From Alkalihalophilus pseudofirmus OF4 (GTDB lineage Bacteria; Bacillota; Bacilli; Bacillales; Bacillaceae_D), in NCBI RefSeq assembly GCF_000005825.2, contig NC_013791.2, forward strand, positions 1,240,001-1,304,000: a stretch of DNA of 64,000 nt, written 5' to 3'. Shown here one piece after another: positions 26,347 through 34,893 of the stretch. The notes beneath the pieces were generated by a model, which was given only the letters and a program-made list of their open reading frames with translations, was not told the origin of the DNA and did not search any database. The stretch's first letter is position 1; each line of letters begins with the position of its first letter. A program made the translations under genes and the position numbers.

Positions 26347-26710
26347 TCTGGATATATTTGATATGCCCTTTTAATATCTTTATTAATTCTTGACTCTCGG
26401 TCTCAGTAATGGAGAAATCAATTCCGTAATGGTAGCTTCTCCCGAATGGTTTTTTCCAAACGATCTCTCCTTGTACATCTAAATTTTTTTCGGCAAGCTG
26501 CAATTCAACCTCGACTTCAACCTTAGCCTTATTGGGGTCGGGCAGCTCAAGGTGAGTATTCATTTTGACTCCTCCGGCACTTATATCTAAGATGTACATC
26601 TCACCTTCTTTACTCTCAACATTTGCATCAGAGATTCGAATGATTTTAAAGGTTGACTTAAGGGGTTCACTAAATTCATAGCGGAATGATTCTTCTCTTC
26701 TATACTGCAT
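26327..26710 (-). CDS. PilZ-domain protein
   Basis: A 127-residue, single-domain PilZ protein, presumed c-di-GMP effector. It has the DISAGGVK loop (DxSxxG motif) at about residues 42-49 and the closing YHYGIDF strand. The N-terminal arginine motif reads YRREESFR, that is R followed by four residues then R, instead of the usual RxxxR, so nucleotide binding may differ. It stands alone between a kinase and a LysE exporter. Confidence 0.8.
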   Translation of the reverse strand: MQYRREESFRYEFSEPLKSTFKIIRISDANVESKEGEMYILDISAGGVKMNTHLELPDPNKAKVEVEVELQLAEKNLDVQGEIVWKKPFGRSYHYGIDFSITETESQELIKILKGHIKYIQTKKEHE

Positions 26711-26797
26711 TTCACTCTCTCACTTTCTGGTATTTTTTTCATTATACTAGAATCAGGAACGATAGGGAGGTTTAGTTTCTGTCAAAATCGTGAATGG

Positions 26798-27436
26798 TTA
26801 GGCAAGGGCTAATCGAATCGATTGGATACATTCATATCCGAAATGCAGACTGTAATACATAAGCAAGAATGCCGCAAAGCCATGAATATACTGATGCAAT
26901 CGGTTATTCATAACAAAGGATGTTAGTTTTGATAAGGTTGAAATGCATACATTCCATAGAAAGATACCTAAAAAAATGAACACACCTTGATAGAATACAG
27001 CATTTATAGATGTGTTATGAGCAGTCTCGCTTAACACAGAGCCATAAATCCCGAACCAAAAAAGAATATTAATTGGATTTATAAGTGCGATTGTAAAGCC
27101 AATAACATAACTATTCAGTACGATTCTATTTGAAGGAGTTTCATTTTGATTCACCGTATCTATAGGTTTCATGGTGTTATTGATTGATTCAATGCTTAAT
27201 TTGAGCAGAAAAAGACTGCCGAAGAAAAACAATAGGATATGAACGATTTCGATCGTTAAAAAATGTGTCAGCCCAAAGTATATGAGAAGCATAAATAAAG
27301 CATCAGCAGTCATGCCGCCAAGCCCTATTGCTAAGGAGGCAAAAAATCCAAATCTCACACCACGTTTAATCATCTCTAAACTAATAGGCCCTACCGGTGC
27401 TGCTAGGGCAATGCCTAATAGAATGCTTGATATCAA
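26798..27436 (-). CDS. LysE-family amino acid exporter
   Basis: A membrane protein of about 212 residues with six hydrophobic helices. The N-terminal block ISSILLGIALAAPVGPISL contains the APVGP motif of LysE/RhtB translocators; INPINILFW lies near residue 125. GGGGGTG lies 6 bp upstream of TTG 27436, which I prefer over GTG 27445, whose bases form that box. Substrate unknown. Divergent from the next gene. Confidence 0.82.
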   Translation of the reverse strand: MISSILLGIALAAPVGPISLEMIKRGVRFGFFASLAIGLGGMTADALFMLLIYFGLTHFLTIEIVHILLFFFGSLFLLKLSIESINNTMKPIDTVNQNETPSNRIVLNSYVIGFTIALINPINILFWFGIYGSVLSETAHNTSINAVFYQGVFIFLGIFLWNVCISTLSKLTSFVMNNRLHQYIHGFAAFLLMYYSLHFGYECIQSIRLALA

Positions 27437-27554
27437 GCAGCGCACCCCCTTTTTATGCGTCTATAACAGGCATAAGACAAGTTATTCATAAACCGGCAAG
27501 AATATTCTATTTTATACATCATCATCATAAAGTGAAGGTAGGGAGGGGTTTTTT

Positions 27555-28292
27555 ATGAATATGCAATCAAACTACTTATTAACAAGTGAGCATATGCAAA
27601 ATGAAAAAATTGTACCTAAATGGGTAAGTGAGGAATATCATAAATATCGCGAAGTAGTGATGAAGCCAACTTTCCCTTGTTTTTTTGGCAGAACAGGTGA
27701 AGAAAGAGGGGAGCTCAGGTATTCCTATATCAGTCATTCTGATTGGTCTCATCTTCCTCGTACTCTTTCAACCTTTTTACAATTAGTGAAAGAGCCTCCT
27801 TTAGTACGGCGCGGCCTTTTTATATTCGTAGAGCCTGAAAATAAAGAACAGCCTCTTTCCTATTATAGAAACTATTTCTGGGATGTATTGCAATACTTGA
27901 ATCGGCATGATCCAAAAAAGTGGCCCGAACACACACCAGCAGATCCAAATGATTTCTTATGGTCGTTTTGCTTTGACGATGAATCGATTTTTGCATTTGG
28001 AAATGCTCCTGCCTATAAACAGCGAATCACAAGAAATTTAGGCGAGAGTATGGTCATTGGAATTCAGCCTCGTCGAATCTTTGAAGGTCTAAAAGGAACA
28101 GAACCGAATGGGATAAATTCTAGAGAAGCAGTAAGAAAACGAGTAGAGGCATGGGATAAGCTCCCGAAGCATCCTGATATCAGTCATTATGGTGATCCTG
28201 CCCATCACGAATGGAAACAATTTTTCATCGGGGATGATTGTGAGCCGATTACTTCTAAATGTCCGTTTCATGCTGTTAATACAAATAAATAG
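27555..28292 (+). CDS. YqcI/YcgG-family protein
   Basis: A 245-residue cytosolic protein with the family pattern: PTFPCFFGR near residues 38-46, LFIFVEPE (about 88), FWDVLQYLN, WSFCFDDESIFAFGNAPAYKQRITRNLG (family core, here in pieces), and a C-terminal Cys/His end CPFH. Some members of this family (DcsA of D-cycloserine synthesis, GntA of guanitoxin synthesis) are reported as heme enzymes that hydroxylate arginine; whether this protein does so is unknown. GGGAGGGG precedes the start. It is monocistronic with a terminator. Confidence 0.8.
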   Translation: MNMQSNYLLTSEHMQNEKIVPKWVSEEYHKYREVVMKPTFPCFFGRTGEERGELRYSYISHSDWSHLPRTLSTFLQLVKEPPLVRRGLFIFVEPENKEQPLSYYRNYFWDVLQYLNRHDPKKWPEHTPADPNDFLWSFCFDDESIFAFGNAPAYKQRITRNLGESMVIGIQPRRIFEGLKGTEPNGINSREAVRKRVEAWDKLPKHPDISHYGDPAHHEWKQFFIGDDCEPITSKCPFHAVNTNK

Positions 28293-28309
28293 GGGGTACC
28301 TCCAAGACT

Positions 28310-28358
28310 AAAACCACAGTTCATTAAGCCATTGTACATAGTGCTGTGGTTTTTTAAT
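28310..28358 (+). terminator. Terminator after the YqcI/YcgG gene
   Basis: AAAACCACAG and CTGTGGTTTT pair across a 24-base loop, followed by TTTT. Confidence 0.8.
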
Positions 28359-28542
28359 TGTATATTAATTGTTTTTTAATTTTTGTCACTGACTGTCATA
28401 GGGTGGGAAACTCTCAAATAATTTTGTGAAAACTTGTAATTTTAGGAAAATGACTTATAAAGTGCATTTTGTTTTAGTATGATAGGTGTAGTTCGAAGCA
28501 CATTAGTATAAAATTTCAACCGACACGAAGGAGGAATTTTCA

Positions 28543-28698
28543 ATGAGCAAGAAACTACTTTATACATTACTAGCAGGTGCATTATCAGTAAGTGTATTAG
28601 CAGCATGCGGTGAGCCGGTAGATGAGCCAGCTCCAGCAGATGATCCAGCAATGGAACAAGAAGATGACATCGAAGTAGAAGAAGAAGAAGCAGAATAA
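28543..28698 (+). CDS. Small acidic lipoprotein, 51 residues
   Basis: Signal peptide with lipobox LAAC at about residues 19-22 (SVSVLAACGEPVDEPAP), then a tail of only about 29 residues made of Pro, Asp and Glu, ending EEEEAE. No domain. GGAGG lies 9 bp before the ATG, and a terminator follows, so it looks like a real monocistronic gene. Function unknown; the tail is short enough to be just a charged membrane-surface tag. It precedes the ABC transporter operon but has its own terminator. Confidence 0.8.
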   Translation: MSKKLLYTLLAGALSVSVLAACGEPVDEPAPADDPAMEQEDDIEVEEEEAE

Positions 28699-28711
28699 AT
28701 AAATGTAAGGT

Positions 28712-28743
28712 GATGATCGCTTTTAGCGGTCATCTTTTTTTTG
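28712..28743 (+). terminator. Terminator after the small lipoprotein
   Basis: GATGATCGCT (28712-28721) pairs with AGCGGTCATC (28725-28734), one G-U pair, then a long T run. Confidence 0.9.
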
Positions 28744-28774
28744 TGAAAAAAGAGATTATAGTTGAAAAAACATG

Positions 28775-28789
28775 AATTTTCTGATATTA
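28775..28789. promoter_or_regulatory. CodY-like box before the amino-acid ABC operon
   Basis: AATTTTCTGATATTA matches 12 of 15 positions of AATTTTCWGAAAATT, with the left half perfect. Located about 110 bp upstream of the substrate-binding protein gene. CodY control of amino-acid uptake is common; here it is inferred. Confidence 0.4.
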
Positions 28790-28900
28790 ATTAAAAAAAG
28801 ATTTTTTTTAGAAAAGTTATTTTCATGCATAAAACTATGTGTTATTATGCATCTACAAGCATAATTATTATATTACTAGAAAGATAGTTGGGGGTTAATA

Positions 28901-29761
28901 ATGATGAAAAAGTATAAGTGGAGTGTGGCAGGATTATCGGCAATCCTATCAGTAGGATTATCGGCAATCCTATCAGTAGGATTATTAGCAGGGTGTGGAG
29001 CAGAGGGGGACGGGCCTGCGGAAGTGGAAGCACCAGCTGAGGAACCGACTGAAGAAGTGAATGAAGATGCAACATCAGGAGAAGGCGGCACATTAATTAT
29101 GGCCACATCAGCTGATTATCCTCCGTATGAGTCTGTGGATTTAGAGTCAGGTGAGATTGTCGGTTTTGATATTGATATTGCGAATCACATTGCAAGTGAA
29201 TTAGGGTATGAACTTGAAATTCAAGATGTTGATTTTAACGGGTTAATTCCAGCAATGGAAGCAGGCCGTGCAGATTTTGTACTAGCTGGAATGACACCAA
29301 CAGAAGAACGTAAAGAGAATGTTGATTTCTCAGATATCTATTATGAAGCACAGAATTTAATTGTGTCTAAAGAAGATCAAGGATTAAGTGCAGTTGAAGA
29401 TCTTGAGGGATTAACTGTCGGAGTCCAGCTTGGTTCCATCCAAGAAGGGGAAGCAGAAGATTTAGCAGAAGAGATTGGTTTTAATGTAGAAAAACGTGAC
29501 CGTATTCCTGAATTAATTCAAGAATTACTAGCAGGTCGTCTTGATGCGATCCTTATGGAAGATACCGTTGCTGCAGGTTATATGGAGTCTCAATCAGGCT
29601 TAGCGCAATTTGAAGTGCCAAGTGAGGAACTAGCTGGTTCTGCGATTGCCTTCCCTAAAGGCAGCGAGCTTGTTGAACCTTTCAATGATAAATTAAACGA
29701 AATGATTGACAGCGGCCTAATGGACGAGCTGATTATCAAATGGTTCGACGCTGAAGAATAA
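28901..29761 (+). CDS. Polar amino-acid ABC transporter substrate-binding lipoprotein
   Basis: Captures an amino acid outside the membrane. A long signal peptide contains a duplicated octapeptide (LSAILSVG twice) before lipobox LLAGC at about residue 31. After an acidic linker comes an SBP_bac_3 domain (about 65-285): SADYPPYESVD, GFDIDIANHIASELGYELEI (family core, shown in part), FVLAGMTPTEERKENVDFS and a closing IIKWFDAEE. First gene of an operon with permease and ATPase. The type (cystine, arginine or glutamine) is not resolved. GGGGGT ribosome binding site. Confidence 0.92.
   Translation: MMKKYKWSVAGLSAILSVGLSAILSVGLLAGCGAEGDGPAEVEAPAEEPTEEVNEDATSGEGGTLIMATSADYPPYESVDLESGEIVGFDIDIANHIASELGYELEIQDVDFNGLIPAMEAGRADFVLAGMTPTEERKENVDFSDIYYEAQNLIVSKEDQGLSAVEDLEGLTVGVQLGSIQEGEAEDLAEEIGFNVEKRDRIPELIQELLAGRLDAILMEDTVAAGYMESQSGLAQFEVPSEELAGSAIAFPKGSELVEPFNDKLNEMIDSGLMDELIIKWFDAEE
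28931..28978 (+). repeat. 24-bp perfect tandem duplication in a signal peptide
   Basis: 28931-28954 and 28955-28978 are identical (begin GGATTATCGGCAATCC). The duplication is in frame and lengthens the hydrophobic core by eight residues. Confidence 0.97.
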
Positions 29762-29794
29762 AGAATACGTTGTGTAGGAAGGAAACATTCAGTC

Positions 29795-30451
29795 ATGAAC
29801 ATAGATTTTAGAGTGATTGAACCCCATATCCCTTTTATATTAAAAGGGATTGGGGTTACATTACAATTTGTATCTACCTCATTATTAGTCGGTCTAATCT
29901 TAGGAATTATTTTAGCCATCATGAAAATTGGCAAGATAGCTGTACTGCGCTGGTTTGCTCATGCGTATACATCTGTTTTCCGCGGGACGCCATTAATTTT
30001 GCAATTATCCATCATTTATTATGGGGCGCCGCAATTTGGAATTGAAATGAGTGCCTTTTTAGCAGGGGTCCTAGCCTTTGGTTTAAACTCATCTGCCTAT
30101 GTTTCAGAAATTATCCGTGCAGGGATTCAAGCGGTTGATAAAGGTCAAAAAGAAGCTGCCGCTGCATTAGGTATCCCTGAGCGTCCAATGATGATCAGAA
30201 TCATTTTACCGCAAGCATTTCGTAATATTCTTCCTGCCCTTTTTAATGAGTTCATTAACTTAACGAAAGAGTCAGCCATTGTATCGATTATCGGGGTGTG
30301 GGATATTATGCGCCGTGCTCAAATGGTCAATGCGCAGATCTATAAGTATTTCGAAGCGTTATTGTTTGTTGGTTTAATTTATTATGTGATGGTGATGGTG
30401 TTGACCATTATTGGACGAATGATCGAAAGGAGATTGCAACGCAGTGATTAA
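29795..30451 (+). CDS. Polar amino-acid ABC transporter permease
   Basis: A 218-residue membrane subunit with about five helices and the HisM/GlnP-type core: [16 protein letters not shown] and the EAA loop ([26 protein letters not shown] in pieces). AGGAAGGA precedes the start. It lies between the binding protein and the ATPase and overlaps the ATPase gene by 8 bp. Confidence 0.93.
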   Translation: MNIDFRVIEPHIPFILKGIGVTLQFVSTSLLVGLILGIILAIMKIGKIAVLRWFAHAYTSVFRGTPLILQLSIIYYGAPQFGIEMSAFLAGVLAFGLNSSAYVSEIIRAGIQAVDKGQKEAAAALGIPERPMMIRIILPQAFRNILPALFNEFINLTKESAIVSIIGVWDIMRRAQMVNAQIYKYFEALLFVGLIYYVMVMVLTIIGRMIERRLQRSD

Positions 30452-31166
30452 GGTCGATAATTTGCATAAAGCCTTTGGAAAAGTTGAGGTCTTAAAAGGG
30501 ATTTCAACGGAAGTAAATAAAGGAGACGTTGTAGCGGTTATTGGACCTTCAGGCTCTGGAAAATCAACCTTCCTCCGCTGCATTAATCTCTTAGAAAAGC
30601 CTACAGCAGGTCATATTTGGGTCGGAGATCAAGATCTGACAAATAAGAAGACGAATGTACTCAAAGTACGTGAGCAGATCGGGATGGTGTTTCAGCATTT
30701 TCATCTTTTCCCTCATATGACAGTGCTTCAGAATTTGACGTATGCTCCTATGACAGTAAAAGGAGTGTCAAAAAGCGAGGCCGTAGAACGTGCAGAAAAG
30801 CTTTTGAAAAAGGTTGGACTGCTTGAAAAACGAGATGAGTACCCTAACAGGCTGTCAGGGGGACAAAAGCAACGTGTGGCGATTGCACGAGCGCTCGCTA
30901 TGGAACCTGAGGTGATGCTTTTTGATGAGCCGACATCAGCTCTTGATCCTGAAATGGTTAAAGAGGTGCTGGCTGTTATGAAAGATTTAGCTCATACAGG
31001 AATGACGATGATGATCGTAACTCATGAGATGGGATTTGCGCGTGAAGTTGCTGATCGAGTGTTATTTTTAGACGGAGGCAAGCTCGTCGAGGACGCTCCG
31101 CCTGAAACCTTTTTTACAGAGCCTAAATCAGAACGTGCCAAAGACTTTCTTGAAAAGGTATTATAA
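30444..31166 (+). CDS. Polar amino-acid ABC transporter ATP-binding protein
   Basis: Energises uptake of the amino acid bound by the upstream lipoprotein. The 240-residue ATPase has Walker [11 protein letters not shown]-loop [18 protein letters not shown], signature [15 protein letters not shown], Walker [15 protein letters not shown] and H-loop VTHEMGFA, the GlnQ/ArtM pattern. GTG start with AAGGAG upstream. A terminator follows. Confidence 0.95.
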   Translation: MIKVDNLHKAFGKVEVLKGISTEVNKGDVVAVIGPSGSGKSTFLRCINLLEKPTAGHIWVGDQDLTNKKTNVLKVREQIGMVFQHFHLFPHMTVLQNLTYAPMTVKGVSKSEAVERAEKLLKKVGLLEKRDEYPNRLSGGQKQRVAIARALAMEPEVMLFDEPTSALDPEMVKEVLAVMKDLAHTGMTMMIVTHEMGFAREVADRVLFLDGGKLVEDAPPETFFTEPKSERAKDFLEKVL

Positions 31167-31171
31167 CGAAG

Positions 31172-31204
31172 AGATTCACAGTGATAGGCTGTGGGTCTTT
31201 TTTA
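31172..31204 (+). terminator. Terminator after the amino-acid ABC operon
   Basis: AGATTCACAG (31172-31181) pairs with CTGTGGGTCT (31189-31198) with two G-U pairs, then TTTTT. Confidence 0.85.
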
Positions 31205-31265
31205 TATTAAATGACAATAAAGTAAGGTATGATAAAAACAATAATAAAAGAAAGGCCTGTGATGA

Positions 31266-32234
31266 ATGAATTTTAAAATTGGCTATCGAACCTTAAAAAC
31301 AGCAGTAGGTGCAGCGATAGCAATCGCCATTGCCCAGCTTCTTCAACTAGATTTTTATGCTTCAGCAGCCATTATTACGATCCTTTGTATTTCCATTACA
31401 AAAAGAAAGTCATTAATCGTATCCTGGCAGCGTTTTGCTGCTTGTCTGATCGGCATGGCTTACAGCGTGATTATTTTTGAATTAGTGGGATATGAACCTT
31501 GGTCGCTCGGTTTATTGCTGCTAGTGTTCATACCTACAGCCGTTATGTTGAAAGTTCAAGAGGGAATTGTAACGAGCTTAGTTATCGTCTTGCATCTCTA
31601 TACACTGCAGCAAGTCTCAACCGCCATTATTATTAATGAATTATTATTAATCATCATCGGAATAGGTGTTGCATTAATTATGAATTTATATATGCCAAGC
31701 AGCGAAAAAGTTTTACGTGTTTATTTAAAGGACATAGAAGATCACTTTAAAAAGATTCTGCATGAAATGGCTGAATATTTACGGCACGGACAAAGTGATT
31801 GGGACGGAGCTGAAATTCCAGAGACAGTGGAATTGTTGAAGAAGGGTAAGAATGAAGCTTTACGAAATGTTCATAACCACATAATGCGTTATGAAGACCA
31901 ATATTATCATTATTTCAAGATGAGGGAGAAGCAGTTTGAAATTGTTGAACGCCTGATGCCTTTTATCTCTTCATTAGAGAGATCGTTGCCTCAAAGCGTT
32001 CAGCTAGCGGATTTCTTAGATGAATTAAGTAAATCGTTAAGTCCTGCTAATCATGTGGTTTACTTCTTAGAACGCCTTGATCAAATGGAAGCGGAATTCA
32101 GGGAAATGGAACTGCCTAAGACAAGAGAGGAGTTTGAAATTCGCTCGTCTTTATTCTACATTATGCATGAATTAAGGCAATATCTTCATATTAAAGACAG
32201 CTTATGGAATCACGTGGATAAACGATCTATTTAA
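31266..32234 (+). CDS. yqjA: Aromatic acid exporter family membrane protein (YqjA-like)
   Basis: A 322-residue protein: four to five membrane helices in the first ~145 residues (ArAE_1 type, with KTAVGAAIAIAIAQLL), then a cytoplasmic all-helical C-terminal domain (about 150-322) like ArAE_1_C. The combination matches B. subtilis YqjA. The transported compound is unknown. It starts the yqj-like block; AAAGGCCTGTGATGA gives only a modest ribosome binding site. Confidence 0.8.
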   Translation: MNFKIGYRTLKTAVGAAIAIAIAQLLQLDFYASAAIITILCISITKRKSLIVSWQRFAACLIGMAYSVIIFELVGYEPWSLGLLLLVFIPTAVMLKVQEGIVTSLVIVLHLYTLQQVSTAIIINELLLIIIGIGVALIMNLYMPSSEKVLRVYLKDIEDHFKKILHEMAEYLRHGQSDWDGAEIPETVELLKKGKNEALRNVHNHIMRYEDQYYHYFKMREKQFEIVERLMPFISSLERSLPQSVQLADFLDELSKSLSPANHVVYFLERLDQMEAEFREMELPKTREEFEIRSSLFYIMHELRQYLHIKDSLWNHVDKRSI

Positions 32235-32272
32235 GAGGCAAGCTACAGGTAAAAAGCAGGGCTGGTGATTAT

Positions 32273-32779
32273 GTGGCAGCTGTGATGTTATCGCTTTTAA
32301 TGGTGTTTTCCCCGATTTGGCCTTTGGGTGAGAATCCTGCATTGGGCGATCCTTACCTGATCATTAATATTGAAACAAATGAACTGGCTTTTATTTATGA
32401 TGGCCAGGTTCAAAGGGTATATAGAGTAGCGAGCGGAAAAGAGGGTGCAGAAACACCTGAGGGAGAGTTTACTGTTGTGGTGAAAGCTGAAAATCCATAT
32501 TACAGAAAATTGGACATTAAAGGCGGTGATCCACATAACCCTCTTGGCACCAGATGGATCGGATTTGATGCGGAAGGAACCGATGGCAGGATCTATGGAA
32601 TCCACGGGACCAATAGACCTGACTCGATCGGCTCTCACGTGACGGCAGGATGCGTACGCCTGCCCAATGAAGAAGTTGAGCAGCTATTTGATCAAATTCC
32701 TTTAGGTACGAAAGTTCATATTCTGAAGCAAAAAGATGCATCTTTTGAACAATTAGCGAAAGATGCAGGTGCTATGTAA
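32273..32779 (+). CDS. L,D-transpeptidase (YkuD domain), exported
   Basis: Makes or remodels 3-3 cross-links in peptidoglycan, or acts in the spore or cell envelope. A short hydrophobic N-terminus (AAVMLSLLMVFSPIWPLG) looks like a signal or anchor. The YkuD domain (about 28-155) has the catalytic block IYGIHGTNRPDSIG followed by HVTAGCVRLPN, with His and Cys intact. No LysM domain. GTG start is the only reasonable choice in frame after the yqjA stop; a weak GGTGATT lies before it. Confidence 0.88.
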   Translation: MAAVMLSLLMVFSPIWPLGENPALGDPYLIINIETNELAFIYDGQVQRVYRVASGKEGAETPEGEFTVVVKAENPYYRKLDIKGGDPHNPLGTRWIGFDAEGTDGRIYGIHGTNRPDSIGSHVTAGCVRLPNEEVEQLFDQIPLGTKVHILKQKDASFEQLAKDAGAM

Positions 32780-32780
32780 G

Positions 32781-32816
32781 AAAGTCGCTGCCAGAACTCT
32801 GGCAGCGACTTTTATC
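32781..32816. terminator. Terminator after the L,D-transpeptidase gene
   Basis: AAAGTCGCTGCCAGA (32781-32795) is the exact complement of TCTGGCAGCGACTTT (32798-32812). The symmetric A/T ends also serve the convergent prli42 gene. Confidence 0.9.
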
Positions 32817-32829
32817 GTTAGATGAGTGA

Positions 32830-32919
32830 TTAGAATAGTGATACACCCATTAAAAGTGTTCCTACAACCATAGTGAAAATCATAATATAAATAATTGTTT
32901 TTTGGAATTTGCGTGGCAT
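32830..32919 (-). CDS. prli42: Stressosome-associated miniprotein Prli42
   Basis: A 29-residue membrane miniprotein, MPRKFQKTIIYIMIFTMVVG then TLLMGVSLF. A basic N-terminus followed by one membrane helix matches the conserved Firmicute miniprotein Prli42, which tethers the stressosome to the membrane in Listeria. GGGAGGG lies 6 bp before the ATG. It is located between yqjA-like and yqjC-like genes, a neighbourhood where related bacilli carry it. Too short for most gene callers. Confidence 0.8.
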   Translation of the reverse strand: MPRKFQKTIIYIMIFTMVVGTLLMGVSLF

Positions 32920-33083
32920 GTAATACCCTCCCTCATACGTCTGTACCCTATATTTTACTAAGAACTCGCTATTAGGACAAGGGGTACCTTCGTAATCGAG
33001 AAAATTTGACAGGATATGCAGGATTTTTTGATTGGTGGAACGAATGTTATAACTAGACTGTCATAAATGGAGGAGTGGTTCCT

Positions 33084-33509
33084 TTGAGTGAAAAAACACC
33101 GAAAAAAATTGATCATATTGGGATTGCGGTAGCATCTATTGAAGAGGTTCTGCCTTTTTATGTAGGAAGCTTGAAATTACGTCTAATTGATATTGAAGAA
33201 GTACCGTCTCAAGGAGTGAAAGTAGCCTTTTTAGGGGTTGGCGAATCTAAGATTGAATTATTAGAGCCGCTGTCAGATGAAAGTCCAATTGCTAAATTTA
33301 TTGCAAAACGCGGTGAAGGGGTTCATCATATTGCACTTGGTGTAACGAACATTGAATCAAGAATTGAAGATATCAAAGAGAATGGCGTAAAAATGATCAA
33401 TGATGAGCCTGTACCAGGAGCTGGTGGAGCAAAAGTGGCGTTTTTACATCCTAAATCAGCCAGAGGTGTTCTATATGAATTCTGTGAAAAAGAGCAAGTG
33501 ACAAAATAA
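33084..33509 (+). CDS. mce: Methylmalonyl-CoA epimerase
   Basis: Interconverts R and S methylmalonyl-CoA; glyoxalase/VOC fold, about 141 residues. Metal ligands are visible in KIDHIGIAV (His), IELLEP (Glu) and GEGVHHIALGV (His), closing with FLHPKSARGVLYEF. Equivalent to B. subtilis YqjC. GGAGGAG upstream supports TTG 33084 over GTG 33075. In B. subtilis an acyl-CoA carboxylase gene (yqjD) follows; here the next gene is yqjE, and no methylmalonyl-CoA mutase is in the window. Confidence 0.92.
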   Translation: MSEKTPKKIDHIGIAVASIEEVLPFYVGSLKLRLIDIEEVPSQGVKVAFLGVGESKIELLEPLSDESPIAKFIAKRGEGVHHIALGVTNIESRIEDIKENGVKMINDEPVPGAGGAKVAFLHPKSARGVLYEFCEKEQVTK

Positions 33510-33652
33510 AGTGTGATATAGATGCATCATTGATTTGATGCATCTTTTTAGTGTTTTATTTTAGATAATGTAGTGGCTATCGCTTGAAAAGGTGAAAAAT
33601 TCCTTGAAATCATGTACCATTAAGCTGAAACTACAAATTGGAGGCTTACATA

Positions 33653-34771
33653 ATGATTAATGAAAAACGTTTAGTAGATGAATTTTTAGAGCTTGTACAA
33701 ATTGATTCAGAAACAAAGTTTGAAGCGGAAATTGCACCGATTTTGACAGAAAAATTCACTTCTCTTGGAGTAGAGGTAGTTGAAGATGATGCAGCTGATA
33801 AAACAGATCACAGTGCAGGAAACCTCATTTGTACATTACCGGGAACAAAAGATGGGGTAGATGCAATTTATTTCACTTCTCATATGGATACAGTTGTACC
33901 AGGTAAGGGAGTTAAGCCGTCAATTAAAGATGGATATATTGTCACAGACGGAACAACGATTTTAGGTGCTGATGATAAAGCGGGTATTGCAGCGATGCTT
34001 GAAGGGATCCGCGTGCTTAAAGAACAAAATATCGAACACGGGACGATTCAATTTATTATTACGGTCGGAGAAGAATCTGGACTTGTAGGGGCAAAAGCAA
34101 TGGATCCTGCTCATCTTAAAGCGAAATACGGCTTTGCGCTAGATAGTGATGGACCTGTAGGTAATATTATTGTAGCGGCACCAACACAAGCAAAAGTTAA
34201 AGCCGTTGTTCACGGCAAGACTGCACATGCCGGTGTTGCTCCAGAGAAGGGGATTTCAGCTATTACAGTGGCAGCAAAAGCAATCTCAAAAATGCCTTTA
34301 GGCCGAATTGACGAAGAAACGACAGCAAATATCGGCCGTTTTGAAGGGGGAAGTCAAACGAATATCGTGTGCGATCACGTGGCTATTTTGGCGGAAGCCC
34401 GTTCTTTGGTGAATGAAAAAATGGAAGCGCAAGTAGCGAAAATGAAAGAAGCGTTTGAACAAACGGCTAAGGAAATGGGTACAAAAGCTGACGTTGAAAT
34501 TGATGTAATGTATCCAGGGTTTAAGCTAGGTGATGGTGATGAAGTTGTTGAAGTGGCTAAACGTGCAATGACAGCGATTGGCCGTACACCGGAATTACTT
34601 CAAAGCGGCGGAGGAAGTGATGCAAATATCTTCGCAGGACACGGAGTGCCGACCGTTAACCTTGCTGTAGGTTACGAAGAGATCCATACAAAGAATGAAA
34701 GAATGCCGATTGAAGAGCTTGTGAAGTTATCAGAAGCAGTAGTAGCGGTAGTAAAAGAAGCGGCAAAATAA
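33653..34771 (+). CDS. yqjE: M20-family tripeptidase-like metallopeptidase (YqjE/PepT-like)
   Basis: A 372-residue zinc aminopeptidase-like protein. Metal-site blocks include YFTSHMDTVVPG (His, Asp), TILGADDKAGIAAML (Asp), VGEESGLVGA (catalytic and ligand Glu), FALDSDGPVG (Asp) and the C-terminal VGYEEIHTKNE (His). A dimerisation domain sits in the middle (KTAHAGVAPEKGISAI). GGAGG lies 8 bp before ATG 33653. Its terminator downstream is split by an insertion sequence. Confidence 0.9.
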   Translation: MINEKRLVDEFLELVQIDSETKFEAEIAPILTEKFTSLGVEVVEDDAADKTDHSAGNLICTLPGTKDGVDAIYFTSHMDTVVPGKGVKPSIKDGYIVTDGTTILGADDKAGIAAMLEGIRVLKEQNIEHGTIQFIITVGEESGLVGAKAMDPAHLKAKYGFALDSDGPVGNIIVAAPTQAKVKAVVHGKTAHAGVAPEKGISAITVAAKAISKMPLGRIDEETTANIGRFEGGSQTNIVCDHVAILAEARSLVNEKMEAQVAKMKEAFEQTAKEMGTKADVEIDVMYPGFKLGDGDEVVEVAKRAMTAIGRTPELLQSGGGSDANIFAGHGVPTVNLAVGYEEIHTKNERMPIEELVKLSEAVVAVVKEAAK

Positions 34772-34786
34772 TTTAGGGGTAAAGAG

Positions 34787-34820
34787 ACCGGTGGACTTAA
34801 GAAGGTTCTAGACTAACCTA
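34787..34820 (+). terminator. Left half of a terminator interrupted by the IS
   Basis: ACCGGTGGACT (34787-34797) and CTAGACTAACCTA (34808-34820) can pair with AGTTCATCGGT (36097-36107) and TAGGTCAGTCTAG (36086-36098) on the far side of the insertion; the right half is followed by TTTTTT. The uninterrupted sequence would have been a terminator for yqjE. Confidence 0.6.
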
Positions 34821-34893
34821 AATTAATGAGACACTATAAAACACCTTCGAAATGGTACACTTAAACAAAGTACTAATTCGGAGGTGTTTTTGC

